From Adiantum capillus-veneris (lineage: Eukaryota > Streptophyta > Polypodiopsida > Polypodiales > Pteridaceae), in the NCBI GenBank assembly GCA_014529385.2, contig CM043948.1:74672791-74736790 (forward strand): a stretch of DNA of 64,000 bases, in the 5' to 3' direction. Position 1 is the stretch's first letter; each line of letters opens with the position of its first letter. Under the pieces are notes generated by a model, which saw only the letters and a list, made by a program, of their open reading frames with translations, had not been told where the DNA came from and did no database searches. Both the position numbers and the translations under genes were made by a program. Positions 10,856 through 21,545 of the stretch are shown piece after piece.

Positions 10856-11621
10856 TGATTTGGATGACAATGAGAAGCATGATGATTTGCATGATCAAGA
10901 TGTGATTTCTCACAAGCATGATGAGTTGCATGAAGATGATGTGATTGTTCACACGGATGAGGTATTAGTGAATGCTTTTCCTAACGAAGCTAACCTCGTT
11001 GTAGATTCAATCAATCACGAAGATCCGATCTTGGATTTCGAGTCGAGGTCCAAAGAACCCCCACAAGACGATTCGATCATTCCAGACGAACCGATCTTGG
11101 CTCTCGAGCCTTGGTCTAAAGAGCCATTACAGGAAGTATTATGTGTTCGCATGATTGATACGCACGCATTGTTTGAGTGTTTCATTCGTGAAGGTTTCCT
11201 GTATTTTAGTCAGTATCGTTATGTGATCCCTTTTCCTAGGCATGACATATTGTATGTTGAGCACGTTTCTCTCATGGATGAGCACGAATGTATGCGGATT
11301 GTTCATGAAAAGTTGAAAAGTTTGTATGTCAGGAAGTCACATTCCATGTCTCTTCTTTGGCATGACACAGTTTCCGAAAGAGCACATGATAGTATGAGCA
11401 CCAAGCATGGGCATTTCCATTGTGATTTGCCACAGTTGATTGATTTCGATCAAACAGAAAAGATTCGACCTCATTGTTTGCATGTGTTTGATGAACGGGT
11501 TGTCACTCCGTCTCTATGTTCATCGACATTGCATGCACAATCTTTAGAGAAGACAATATTTTTTTCACTCACTTTACATGGAATGGGTATGTTCATGGTT
11601 TTCTGTTGGAAATGGTTTTAG
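10848..11621 (+). CDS. Unidentified acidic, His-rich ORF in element B
   Basis: 257 codons without a stop, the longest ORF in B. The first 40 residues continue the His/Asp repeat of the preceding frame (NEKHDDLHDQDV, KHDELHEDDVIVH). Then come two similar acidic segments, DPILDFESRSKEP and EPILALEPWSKEP, and a region with many His and Cys residues (WHDTVSERAHDSMSTKHGHF) and no motif that I recognise. It lies where pol should be, between gag and the PPT. It could be an element-specific accessory protein, a captured host segment, or a decayed pol remnant. I could not find RT, RNase H, integrase or chromodomain motifs in it. Confidence 0.4.
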   Translation: MHNDLDDNEKHDDLHDQDVISHKHDELHEDDVIVHTDEVLVNAFPNEANLVVDSINHEDPILDFESRSKEPPQDDSIIPDEPILALEPWSKEPLQEVLCVRMIDTHALFECFIREGFLYFSQYRYVIPFPRHDILYVEHVSLMDEHECMRIVHEKLKSLYVRKSHSMSLLWHDTVSERAHDSMSTKHGHFHCDLPQLIDFDQTEKIRPHCLHVFDERVVTPSLCSSTLHAQSLEKTIFFSLTLHGMGMFMVFCWKWF

Positions 11622-11868
11622 GAATTTTCAGCCACAGAGATTCTTGAAGGAGGAGGAAGCACGACTCTAGACGATGTTGACGCATTGAAGATGACTTTGT
11701 GTCGCTTTCGGCGCGGCCCAAAGAAGCAGGCATTGCAGACCTTTATGAAGTTCAAGTACCGCACAACCCACATATCAGAGTCGGCCGGTGAAGAGTCCTT
11801 TCGAGGATTCTGGATGCTGTTGGCGATCTCCCTCGGCGCCATACAGCTCGGTACCAGTACCTCACTTT

Positions 11869-12117
11869 GAAAAGGAGGGGATGTCACGTGACACATCCCA
11901 ACCCTGTGTGTCCGTGGACAAGCTACAACATGATCAGGGTTCAGTCAGTCAAGTCAGTTGAGATTAGCAGTGATCTGGCACTTTTGTGAGTCTATTCGTA
12001 GACCGTGCATGCCCAGTCACTTAGCATAGATGCATATCCTCCGGTTGCACACAGCATGATCATCGGAATTCCCATCAGAATCCATTAGCATCAGTTAGGG
12101 GAATTTTCCAGTGCATT
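11869..12117 (+). repeat. PPT and first part of B 3' LTR
   Basis: Polypurine tract AAAAGGAGGGGA (about 11870-11881) followed by the LTR start TGTCACGTGACACATCCC at 11882. The LTR breaks off at 12117 in GCATT, the target site of G1, and resumes at 20483. Confidence 0.9.
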
Positions 12118-13594
12118 TGTAACCGGCCCGTAGGGCGGTAGGCGTTGGCTTTCACCCGAAATTCTTTACTTTATACACACACACAGAGCACTTTGCAAAG
12201 AGAACCTGCTATGGGAATTAACACTTAATCACACACACAGCTCGGAAGCTAGAATGCTCCGAGCAGACGCCGACAACCTGTAGGCCCCAAAATTGGCGCC
12301 CCTTTCGGTATTTCTTTATTCTTTAGGAGGGTAAATTACAAGGTAAGGTCCTGGGAATCCTTCACGTGTATCCACCTAGATACCATTTGATTTGGCCAAA
12401 TTTCGGCAGCATAACAGCCCCAAAACTTGCGCGAAACCAATTCCCCTGCTGGAACTCGCTTGCACTGTCGTATACCCTCTGATTCCTGTCCAAAAACAGT
12501 AAATTCAGCACGCTGTATTTATTGGTTTTTGCCCTGTTTTCAGCCCCAAACAGTCCCCTAACTGTCCTTTGCCAGTGGGGCACGATTCCCAATGATCCTG
12601 GCGTCCGTATGGCTGAAAAACAGTGAATTTACAGCGCATACACAGCGCTGATTTTGCACCTGTACGGTGAGGTTATGACCCTCACCAGTGCCTGCTTTGG
12701 AGTAGCAGTTAGCTACCCCTGTTCCTGCTCAAGGAGGCTCTTGCCTCAGCACAAAAGCATGAACCCACACAACTGTACATCAGTCAAATGAGTAGCCCTC
12801 TTGTGGGGCATCACATAACTGCACGTAGGGGAGAGAGAGAGCAGTGTGTAGTGTGCAGGGCATCACTCCTAGCACCACACTGTACATGAGAGGGAAAGAA
12901 AGCACTCCATAGCTCTTAACCTGTGACAGGTTGCAAATGAGGCCTCTCCCAGCATAAAAATCAGCGCCCATTTTTCTGCAAGAGGAAAGTTCACCAAAAT
13001 GTGACACTTGGCGCATTTTCAAGCATTTTCCCGTTTCGGGTTCGCCGCTTAAAAATATCCCAACCGACGATTCAGTTGACTTCGCGGCAGAGTTATAAAG
13101 TGTTCCCCTAGTCATACCGGAGGTAATGACGCGAACACATTTCACGGCCCAAAATAGCAGTTCCCTAAATTTTAGGAGATGCTTCCGTTGGGCTCCCACT
13201 GGTCTTCTGACCATCTATTCTCATCGGGACCGCATCCAAAAGTGCAATGTGGCCCAACTGTTGGATACTTTTTGTTGGTAGTCCCACCTTGACTTTACGC
13301 CTTAATTGAGTTCACTTCCTAGTATCCACCAACTTGCTAAGTGCGACGGGGGGACCTATATGATCTTGCTCTGAGCCTAGACATCCTCTTACCATACGAA
13401 TTCCAGTGCCGACCACTTCCCGTCTGCGGGTGAATCTACCGTTCACATTGGCCATACAATGTCCGACCGTTTGCTACTTCAAAAAGAGGGTCTTAAACAA
13501 ATAAAATAAACCCCATTGGAAAGAAACCAACAACCAAGGTTAGCAGTTGCCACATCTCTGTGACATGGTTAATAACTGCCACGTCCTCGTGACA
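12118..13594 (-). repeat. G1 3' LTR (left copy)
   Basis: In the sense of the element it starts TGTCACGAGGACG (at 13594) and ends GGGCCGGTTACA (at 12118). The PPT, AAGAGGGGGGTA on the minus strand, abuts it at 13595-13606. The ORFs of 76 and 144 codons inside occur unchanged or nearly so in the other LTR and have no protein signature. I take them as chance ORFs. Confidence 0.94.
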
Positions 13595-13764
13595 TACCCC
13601 CCTCTTGAAATCGCAAACGTCCTCGATTGCATACCATAAATACACGCCACTGATGATCTTGTGCTATTAACACTCTTTTATCATCGCATTTATCCGCAAG
13701 AAAGGTCGTAACATACATAGATACAAATGACTTAATGAGGCCTTCATACTTTTGCCATTTCCAT

Positions 13765-15042
13765 CTATGGCACTGAATTCATATGTACATTTGATGTACT
13801 AGCTCTATCATTACCCCTCCTTTGCACACGTTGGGTTGGGGCATAAGTAGGCTGTAACCCAAAGGCTTCAAGGTAAAGCTGCAATACATTTGGTGACTCT
13901 GACAGTTCATGCTCTTCCATCCACTTTGCATCCATAGGCGGATAGTTCTTGAACTTCACCAAATAGCGTCTTGCAACTTGTCCTTTAACTTTTCTGTCCT
14001 TATGTGCCAAAACTTGCTCAGGTACCAAGATCTCATCAAGTTCTTCAACTTCTGGCTGATCCTCAACTGGCATATCTTCTGGCACATCACCCACGAAGGG
14101 TCTTAGAAGACTCACGTGAAACGCATTATGAATCTTCCATGCATCAGGCAATTTCAGCCTGTAAGCCACATCGCTGATCTTGTCAAGCACTTGAAAAGGC
14201 CCATAGTAACGCATGCCGAGCTTAGGAAACAGCCGTTCCTTGCCCTTCATCTTCTTTAACCTTGCCTTTTCGAACCTTAAGAGAACCCAATCACCAGGTG
14301 ATAGTAGCAATTCACGACGGTGACGATCAGCAGCCTTTTTCTGTTTTGCCTGAGTCTTGTCCAAGGCAACTTTAATCTTCTTATACATCTCATCCATGTT
14401 CTCAACATATCGATCTGCCTCAAAGATCTTGTCCTTTGTATGCAAAATGGGAGGAACCTTTTTTCCGCCTTCAACAATTTCAAAAGGTGCTTTTCCAGTA
14501 GACGAATGCACCGTATTATTGTACGCATACTCAAGCATAGGCAAATACTGTTCCCACTTGCCCTTATTATCTGACACATAGCATTTCAGCAGATCTAAGA
14601 CAGTAGAATTAGCCTCTTCTGACTGTCCATCAGTTTGTGGATGAAACGAAGACGAGAACTTGAGCGTAGTACCCATGTTCTCAAACAATCCTCTCCAGAA
14701 CAAACTGGTCATGCGAGGATCACGATCACTGATAATTGATTGTGGCATACCATGGTACTTAAACACATTGTACATGAACAAGCGTGCCATCTGATCAGAT
14801 TTTATCTTCTTCCTGACAGGGATAAAATGGGCTTGCTTGCTGAACCTGCAGATAATGGTCCATATACCATCATTCCCTGTTGGCGTTCTTGGAAGATCAA
14901 AGATAAAGTCCATAGCAATGCTTTCCCATGGCTTATCCGGAATCGGCAGTGGTTGTAACAACCCTGGTGCCTTTTGCCTGTCAAACTTGACCTTTTGGCA
15001 AACTATGCATGCTCGCACAAAGGCATCCACATCTCTCCTCAA
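13765..15042 (-). pseudogene. G1 integrase with chromodomain
   Basis: Integrase joins the cDNA to host DNA, and the chromodomain directs it to marked chromatin. The first residues complete the HHCC zinc finger (CIVC, residues 12-15). The catalytic triad is D45 (AMDFIFDLP), D106 (ISDRD) and E142 (TDGQSE), with the classical spacing of 35 between the last two. An SH3-like GPY/F part follows (MRYYGPFQVL). The C-terminal chromodomain, residues about 340-400, contains RRYLVKFKNYP and AKWMEEHEL. The frame is open for 425 codons but is separated from RNase H by a TGA at 15049-15051 where the homologue Y has Trp (FFWPRL). Confidence 0.93.
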
Positions 15043-15048
15043 GGTAGG

Positions 15049-15723
15049 TCAATAGAAGAACGTCTCTACCGCTTTAACTGTTGCATCAATGCCACGATGC
15101 CCTGTATACGGTGGGACATGACTCTCTTCCATGACCTTATGTCGCAATGGCCTAGTGACACAAAGTCTGCCATGCATCATCATAAAACCATCTCTGAGGA
15201 GGTAGTGCTCGTGATGTTGCCCCTCTTGTAACTGCTCAAAGATCCTTGCAAAATCTTCATCAGCAGTATATTGTTCCTTCATGTCATCTAACTCATGATG
15301 ATAAGGAATTGACACAGCTGAAATTTGTGGCTTTCTTGATAACGCATCAGCCACAACATTCTTCTTGCCTTCCACATGCATAATCTGGAAGTGGAACATG
15401 GAAAGAATGTTTGCCCATCGCATATGCTTTTCGGATAACTTTGACTGTGTCAAGAAGTATCGCAAGGTCTGATGATCTGTTTGGACAACAAAATCAGCAC
15501 CTAAGAGGTAGTGCTTCCAGCTAGAAAGCGCATGAATCACGGCCAAGAGCTCTTTCTCATAGACTTGCATAGTCCTCTCTGGCCCTTGCAAAATTCGGCT
15601 TTCATAGGCTACTACCCGTCCATCTTGCATTAGCACTGCTCCGATGCTACTGCCACAGGCGTCACACTGGACCACAAATGACTTCCTGAGATCTGGCAAA
15701 ACAATAACTGGATCTGAAGTCAA
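15049..15723 (-). pseudogene. G1 RNase H and integrase zinc-finger start
   Basis: Removes the RNA template strand during reverse transcription. Visible motifs are VVQCDACGSSIGAVLMQDG, YEKELLAVIHALSSWKHYLLG and TDHQTLRYFLTQ, the standard Ty3/gypsy RNase H pattern. The linker to integrase (VADALSRKP) and the first half of the HHCC finger (GHRGIDATVKAV) follow. It is bounded by two nonsense codons, TAG at 15766-15768 (Trp expected) and TGA at 15049-15051 (Trp expected). Confidence 0.92.
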
Positions 15724-15765
15724 CTTTTCCTTTAAGAGACTAAAAGCTGAAATCTCTTTTTGGGT

Positions 15766-17631
15766 CTATCTGAAAGTGACCTCTTTCTTTTGCAATGCGT
15801 GAAGAGGCGATGCTATCTCTGCAAAATTTCTGATAAACCTTCTATAGTAGGAACACAATCCCAAGAAGCTTCTGACATCGTGCACAGTCTTCAAGTCTGG
15901 CCATGTCTTGATAGCTTCGACCTTTGTGGGATCCATTCTAACACCATCCTTTGAGACTATGTGGCCCAGAAAGTGGATCTCTTCGAGGAAGAATTCACTT
16001 TTCTTAGGATTGACAAGTAACCTGTGACTGCGCAGCTCTTCAAACACAATGGTCAAGTGACGCCTATGCTCCTCTTCATTCTTCGAATACACAATCATGT
16101 CATCGAAGAATGTTCCAACAAACTGTTGATGCGAGCGGAAAATCCGGTCCATCATTCTGTTGAACGTGGCAGGAGCATTTGTTAGCCCAAACGGCATCAC
16201 TAGAAACTCATAAAGACCAAATGTCGTTCTAAACGCAGTCTTGTGCACATCCTCTGGGCTTATACGAATCTGATGGTACCCACTCTTCAGGTCTATCCTG
16301 CTGAAAATTGCAGCACCCTCTAAACGATCGAGAATATCATCAATGCGAGGAATAGGAAACCTATTCTTGATGGTATTCTTATTCAACGCACGGTAATCAA
16401 TACACATGCGCCATGAGCCGTCCTTCTTCTGCACTAGGAGCACTGGGGAGCAAAAGGGTGAAGAACTAGGCTGAATCAGCCCCTTCTCTAATAACTCCTC
16501 AACCTGGCCCATAATCTCTTTCTGCTGCGCCGCACTAACCCTGTAGGGAGGTCTGTTTGGTGGGCTACACCCTGGCACCAAATCTATCCGATGGTCCTCA
16601 GGTCTCTCTGGCGGCAATTGCGACGGTAATGAATCAGAAAAACAGTCACTAAACTTTTGCAAAAATGCTGACCTTTCTTTATCTAACACAGATAAATTTG
16701 ACTGATCCCTATCTGAGACATCACGTGCAAAAATCAAGTACACAGAAAGATGATTCTTTATTACAGAAGTGATAGCAGAAGCAGATACAATAGGGACTGA
16801 CTCTCCTTTAAGCTTTACATCCAAGATGTGAGTTTTGCCCCTATGCTGTACAGTGATCTTTTTGTTGTAGGCATCCAAGACTCCATGCACTCGGAACATC
16901 CAGGGGATCCCCAACAAGGTGTCACAACCTTCCAGCGGCATGATGTAAAACTCTTCAGTGTCCACATACGACTGAATATGCAGACGCAGTTTTCCAATGA
17001 TAGGAGTAACACACTCTGAGTGGCCAGGACATGCCAACCCTGCCTCTGCTGTGTACCCCATCTCTTGAGCTTTGATGCCGAGCTTCATAGCTAACTCTGG
17101 TGAGATAAAGTTGTCTTTGGCACCTGGATCAAAGAAGATGAGTGCCGTCTGATCCCTAACTTTACCCCATGCCCTGCATAACTCACTGGCATCTGTGCTG
17201 GGCCTGTCACCCACCATGTCTGGCACTAAACCTGTCGTGGGTTTAGGCTTCTTGCCTTTCTGGTCTTCTTTATCCTCTGAGTCAGCTGGCCTTTTCCTTT
17301 GTGGACAATTGATAGAAAAGTGACCAGGCTGCTCGCATATAAAGCATTTGTTCTTAGCCATTAGGACCTTCTTTTCCTCGAGCGACTTGCGCACAAAAGG
17401 CTTCCTTTTCTGTTTCTTTGCCTGCGCTCCAGAAGTCCCAGCTGAATCCTTGTCTTTGGTGGCCTGTTCAGACCCCTGTGACGCATCAGGAGCCGTTTTC
17501 AGAAAGGGCTTCTTCGCTGAATTTTTCTTCTGCTGCCCTCCTTTATCACTGCTCGGAAATCCACTGTCCTCTCCTTTCAACAGGGCAAGACCAGTGTTCG
17601 CAACTTCCATAAGCTGAGTAAGGGTAGCCAC
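15766..17631 (-). pseudogene. G1 nucleocapsid, protease and reverse transcriptase
   Basis: 621 open codons. The zinc knuckle is CFICEQPGHFSINC (Cys96, Cys99, His104, Cys109). The retropepsin site is ALIFFDPGAKDNFIS with DPG at residues 168-170 in place of DSG/DTG. RT runs from about 380: [40 protein letters not shown] and the catalytic FFDD at 508-511. The reading stops at a TAG (15766-15768), where a Trp (TGG) is expected. Upstream a TAG at 17692-17694 separates it from gag. The true polyprotein start is therefore upstream. Confidence 0.94.
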
Positions 17632-17691
17632 TCTGTTCTTTGTACAGTAATCACGAAGCCCTTTAGGCAGCCCACAACAATACTTCTCTAT

Positions 17692-18926
17692 CTACTCTGT
17701 CAGTGGCACAAATCTGTAGGAGGTCACTGAGAGTAACGCTTTACAAAACCTCCTATTGTACTCCAGCAAGCTCTTGCACGAAGCTGAAGTAAGCTGGTGC
17801 CAATCTGTCAGGACATCGGCTTCAAATTCATTTGATAGCCAAGCAGATGCAAACATTTGCTTGAAGAAAACCCAAGTGGCGGGTGCCTGTCCTTGCATTA
17901 ACAATGTCGTCCACCATGTAAGCGCATTGTCCTTTAAGAAAGTGGCAGCTTTCCTGACCTTCGAGGCCTCTGTAAAATTCCCTCCCGCATAAGCTGTATC
18001 AAACTGCTGGAGGAAAGTGAGTGCCTTTGTCTTGTCCTCGAAACCACTGAAGGTACTGAACTTTACTGCTGCACCACCTTCTTTGTAAGCCTTCGGCTTC
18101 TCTAGTGCCCCCAAGTTGTCATACGGAATGGTCTGCAACATGGGCACTGTACTAGGCATGATCGGCACGTGTTGGCCATTCACATTTTGCGTCAGAGGTG
18201 CGATATCTGGCTGCTGTCCAGAAAAACCAGCCATGCCAAAATGACCCTGTGGCACCCCAAACTGGCCCTGGTTGCCGTGGAAACCTTGCTGCATGCCGAT
18301 AGTACCATACATTGGGTTTGGCATGATGCCTTGCATACCCCCGAACACTGTTCCTGGCATGTACGGCTGACTTCCAGACGCATAACCAGCCATACTTTGG
18401 AACACTGATCCACCCCCGAAATACCCAGGATGTACCGTGGGTGGTGGAAAAACTGAGTGCATAGCCTGGTATCCAGCTCCCTGTCCATTCAAGACAGCAT
18501 GCTGGCTCTGAAAGGTGGCGGGCTGAACTGGCATAACCTGTGGAATAGGCGTTCTAGCCACCTGTTCAAGCACGAGAGGAACCTGCTTTGGAGCCCCCGA
18601 CTCCGCAACGTAGGTTGCCTATTTTGCTGTTGCACTGGTGGCGCTTGCAAGAATTCCATAAACCTCGGATTCTGCACCAGTTGCAAAAAGACATTCACCG
18701 CGGCAACTAACTGAGTCTTAAACGCATCATCCTCAAGTTGCCCTGTCATAAAGCCCTGTACTACTGGAGGGACATTCACGTTGACAGTAGGTACAGACTG
18801 ACGTGGCCGTGAGCTCTCGCCAATCTCAAAAACCATAGGAATCTCCTGCCTGTCCTTTAGAGAGGAACCCTCTTCCATAATTCCCTTCCCCTTGTCGGCC
18901 ATAGTGTAATCCCCGTGTTCTTGCAC
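17692..18926 (-). pseudogene. G1 gag, frameshifted
   Basis: Two overlapping frames. The N-terminal piece (18489-18926, with MADKGKGIMEE at residues 9-19) is shifted relative to the C-terminal piece (17692-18573), with the frame change near 18570-18600. The second piece begins with a long Gly/Met/Gln-rich stretch (many GMQ, GHFG and FGG units, residues 30-130). It then has the capsid core KFSTFSGFEDKTKALTFLQQ, TWWTTLLMQGQAP and AWLSNEFEADVLTDWHQL. A TAG at 17692-17694 ends it, where the gag fragment at 22.2-22.6 kb has Gln (LKEQIEKY). Capsid assembly is therefore not possible from this copy. Confidence 0.88.
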
Positions 18927-18984
18927 TGTGTGTCTTTACCCTGAACAATCCAGGCTCACTCTTTGAGGAAAAAGTGATTGATGT

Positions 18985-19000
18985 CCCGGCAATGGAACCA
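18985..19000 (-). other. G1 primer-binding site, probably tRNA-Glu
   Basis: Read on the minus strand, TGGTTCCATTGCCGGG begins directly after the LTR end. It is complementary to the 3' end of plant tRNA-Glu as I know it, with one mismatch (TTCCATTG against TTCCGTTG). All other elements here with a readable PBS use initiator tRNA-Met. Confidence 0.6.
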
Positions 19001-20477
19001 TGTAACCGGCCCGTAGGGCGGTAGGCGTTGGCTTTCACCCGAAATTCTTTACTTTATACACACACACAGAGCACTTTGCAAAGAGAACCTGCTATGGGAA
19101 TTAACACTTAATCACACACACAGCTCGGAAGCTAGAATGCTCCGAGCAGACGCCGACAACCTGTAGGCCCCAAAATTGGCGCCCCTTTCGGTATTTCTTT
19201 ATTCTTTAGGAGGGTAAATTACAAGGTAAGGTCCTGGGAATCCTTCACGTGTATCCACCTAGATACCATTTGATTTGGCCAAATTTCGGCAGCATAACAG
19301 CCCCAAAACTTGCGCGAAACCAATTCCCCTGCTGGAACTCGCTTGCACTGTCGTATACCCTCTGATTCCTGTCCAAAAACAGTAAATTCAGCACGCTGTA
19401 TTTACTGGTTTTTGCCCTGTTTTCAGCCCCAAACAGTCCCCTAACTGTCCTTTGCCAGTGGGGCACGATTCCCAATGATCCTGGCGTCCGTATGGCTGAA
19501 AAACAGTGAATTTACAGCGCATACACAACGCTGATTTTGCACCTGTACGGTGAGGTTATGACCCTCACCAGTGCTTGCTTTGGAGCAGCAGTTAGCTACC
19601 CCTGTTCCTGCTCAAGGAGGCTCTTGCCTCAGCACAAAAGCATGAACCCACACAACTGTACATCAGTCAAATGAGTAGCCCTCTTGTGGGGCATCACATA
19701 ACTGCACGTAGGGGAGAGAGAGAGCAGTGTGTAGTGTGCAGGGCATCACTCCTAGCACCACACTGTACATGAGAGGGAAAGAAAGCACTCCATAGCTCTT
19801 AACCTGTGACAGGTTGCAAATGAGGCCTCTCCCAGCATAAAAATCAGCGCCCATTTTTCTGCAAGAGGAAAGTTCACCAAAATGTGACACTTGGCGCATT
19901 TTCAAGCATTTTCCCGTTTCGGGTTCGCCGCTTAAAAATATCCCAACCGACGATTCAGTTGACTTCGCGGCAGAGTTATAAAGTGTTCCCCTAGTCATAC
20001 CGGAGGTAATGACGCGAACACATTTCACGGCCCAAAATAGCAGTTCCCTAAATTTTAGGAGATGCTTCCGTTGGGCTCCCACTGGTCTTCTGACCATCTA
20101 TTCTCATCGGGACCGCATCCAAAAGTGCAATGTGGCCCAACTGTTGGATACTTTTTGTTGGTAGTCCCACCTTGACTTTACGCCTTAATTGAGTTCACTT
20201 CCTAGTATCCACCAACTTGCTAAGTGCGACGGGGGGACCTATATGATCTTGCTCTGAGCCTAGACATCCTCTTACCATACGAATTCCAGTGCCGACCACT
20301 TCCCGTCTGCGGGTGAATCTACCGTTCACATTGGCCATACAATGTCCGACCGTTTGCTACTTCAAAAAGAGGGTCTTAAACAAATAAAATAAACCCCATT
20401 GGAAAGAAACCAACAACCAAGGTTAGCAGTTGCCACATCTCTGTGACATGGTTAATAACTGCCACGTCCTCGTGACA
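19001..20477 (-). repeat. G1 5' LTR (right copy)
   Basis: 1477 bp, the same length as the left copy. It ends at TGACA, followed by the GCATT duplication. Differences seen against the left copy lie near 19398, 19522, 19573 and 19585. Confidence 0.94.
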
Positions 20478-20482
20478 GCATT

Positions 20483-21540
20483 TACCCTATTTTCCTATTT
20501 ATTGGGATTTTTACTTATTATTTTTAAGTGACTTTCCAACAAAAGTAGGTAGGGCAATTTTGCTAAGTTAATATATAAGCAAACCCAAGTTAGCACTTTC
20601 TGGCAGAAGAGGCAGCAGGAGCTTCCCGCTCAACAGGCAACTTCTCAGCAGTACCCCTCACAGATCCCTAGCGTTTCTGTTCCCAGCAGCAACCACCATC
20701 TCTAGCAGATTGATGCCGCGCAAGGACCATCAGCATTAGCGCTTTCATTTGCAGAAAGGCCTTATTTTCAGCCAGCGTTTTTCATCCAAAAACGCCAGCA
20801 AGACCTCAGTGTTCTCAGCAGTTTCAGCCCATGCTTGATCGTCATCAACCCCCAAGTCATCTAGTGGTTGCAGATTCACCTAGCCTGCAACAAAAGGAAC
20901 CCTTGGCATCAACGTTTTTGCAGCTTTACTCCAGCGTTTCCAGCCATTGAAAACGCAGAATTCAGCCATTGAAAACGCAGAATTCAGCCATTGCAGCTTT
21001 ACTCCAGCGTTTCCAGCCATTGAAAACGCAGAATTCAGCCATTGACAAACGCAGCTGCGTTTTCAGTAGTTAGAATCGTAGCAGATTCCCCCATTCAGTT
21101 GTGCAGATGATCCCCCAAGTTTAGCCCAACAAAACGCAGCCAAAACAGTCATTTTCAGCCACCGAAACAGTCCCCGAATTCAGCTATTAGAAGATCCCAG
21201 ATTTCAGCCATCAAGTTGTCGTCGTCGTCATTGGCATAGTCCCATTGCATCAGTCCATTGCATACGCATTGTACACCTTTGTGCAATCAAAGAATAGACC
21301 ACTCTCGCCGACGAGAGTGGGGCCTTCAGAGGAGGGTTTTACAACCTCTTGGTGTCGTATCTCCTCTCTCCTTCTCTCAGTCTCATTCACTTGCACGCAC
21401 AATATCCACTCACTTTGTTCGTGACCACAACATTCTACAAGACGGAAAGCTCTCTCTTTCCTTAAGAACTAAAAGGAACCTTGAGCAATAAAGATCACTA
21501 ATGTTGAGAAAATACAACATTCATTCCGCTGCACCTAACA
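20483..21540 (+). repeat. Second part of B 3' LTR
   Basis: Resumes where 12117 stopped ('taccctattttcc') and ends GCTGCACCTAACA at 21540. Near 20925-21045 it has extra copies of a unit of about 48 bp ('gcagctttactccagcg' to 'gcagaattcagcc') compared with the 5' LTR, which makes this LTR about 75 bp longer. Confidence 0.9.
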
Positions 21541-21545
21541 CTCTC

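Larger units (their letters stand above)
12113..20482 (-). mobile_element. Chromovirus G1 (Ty3/gypsy), near-complete, TSD GCATT
   Basis: An 8360-bp element (12118-20477) on the minus strand inside B's 3' LTR, with 5-bp duplications GCATT at 12113-12117 and 20478-20482. It has two 1477-bp LTRs, gag, protease, RT, RNase H, integrase and a C-terminal chromodomain. The LTRs are nearly identical: I count about four single-base differences, all transitions. The insertion is therefore recent relative to its surroundings. The coding region nevertheless carries three nonsense changes and one frameshift. Confidence 0.95.
8634..21545 (+). mobile_element. LTR element B (family X) inserted in element A, TSD CTCTC
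   Basis: A complete insertion (8639-21540) with identical 5-bp target duplications CTCTC at 8634-8638 and 21541-21545. It has a 5' LTR, PBS, an internal region of about 2 kb, a PPT and a 3' LTR, the last interrupted by chromovirus G1. Without G1 it is about 4.5 kb long. The internal region has a gag-like start but no recognisable protease, RT or integrase, so B is non-autonomous and must have used enzymes from a relative. Confidence 0.9.

Noticed and set aside
12362-13214. ORFs of 76 and 144 codons, repeated at 19245-20097
   Set aside because: They lie inside the two G1 LTRs and recur only because LTRs are duplicated. No protein signature.
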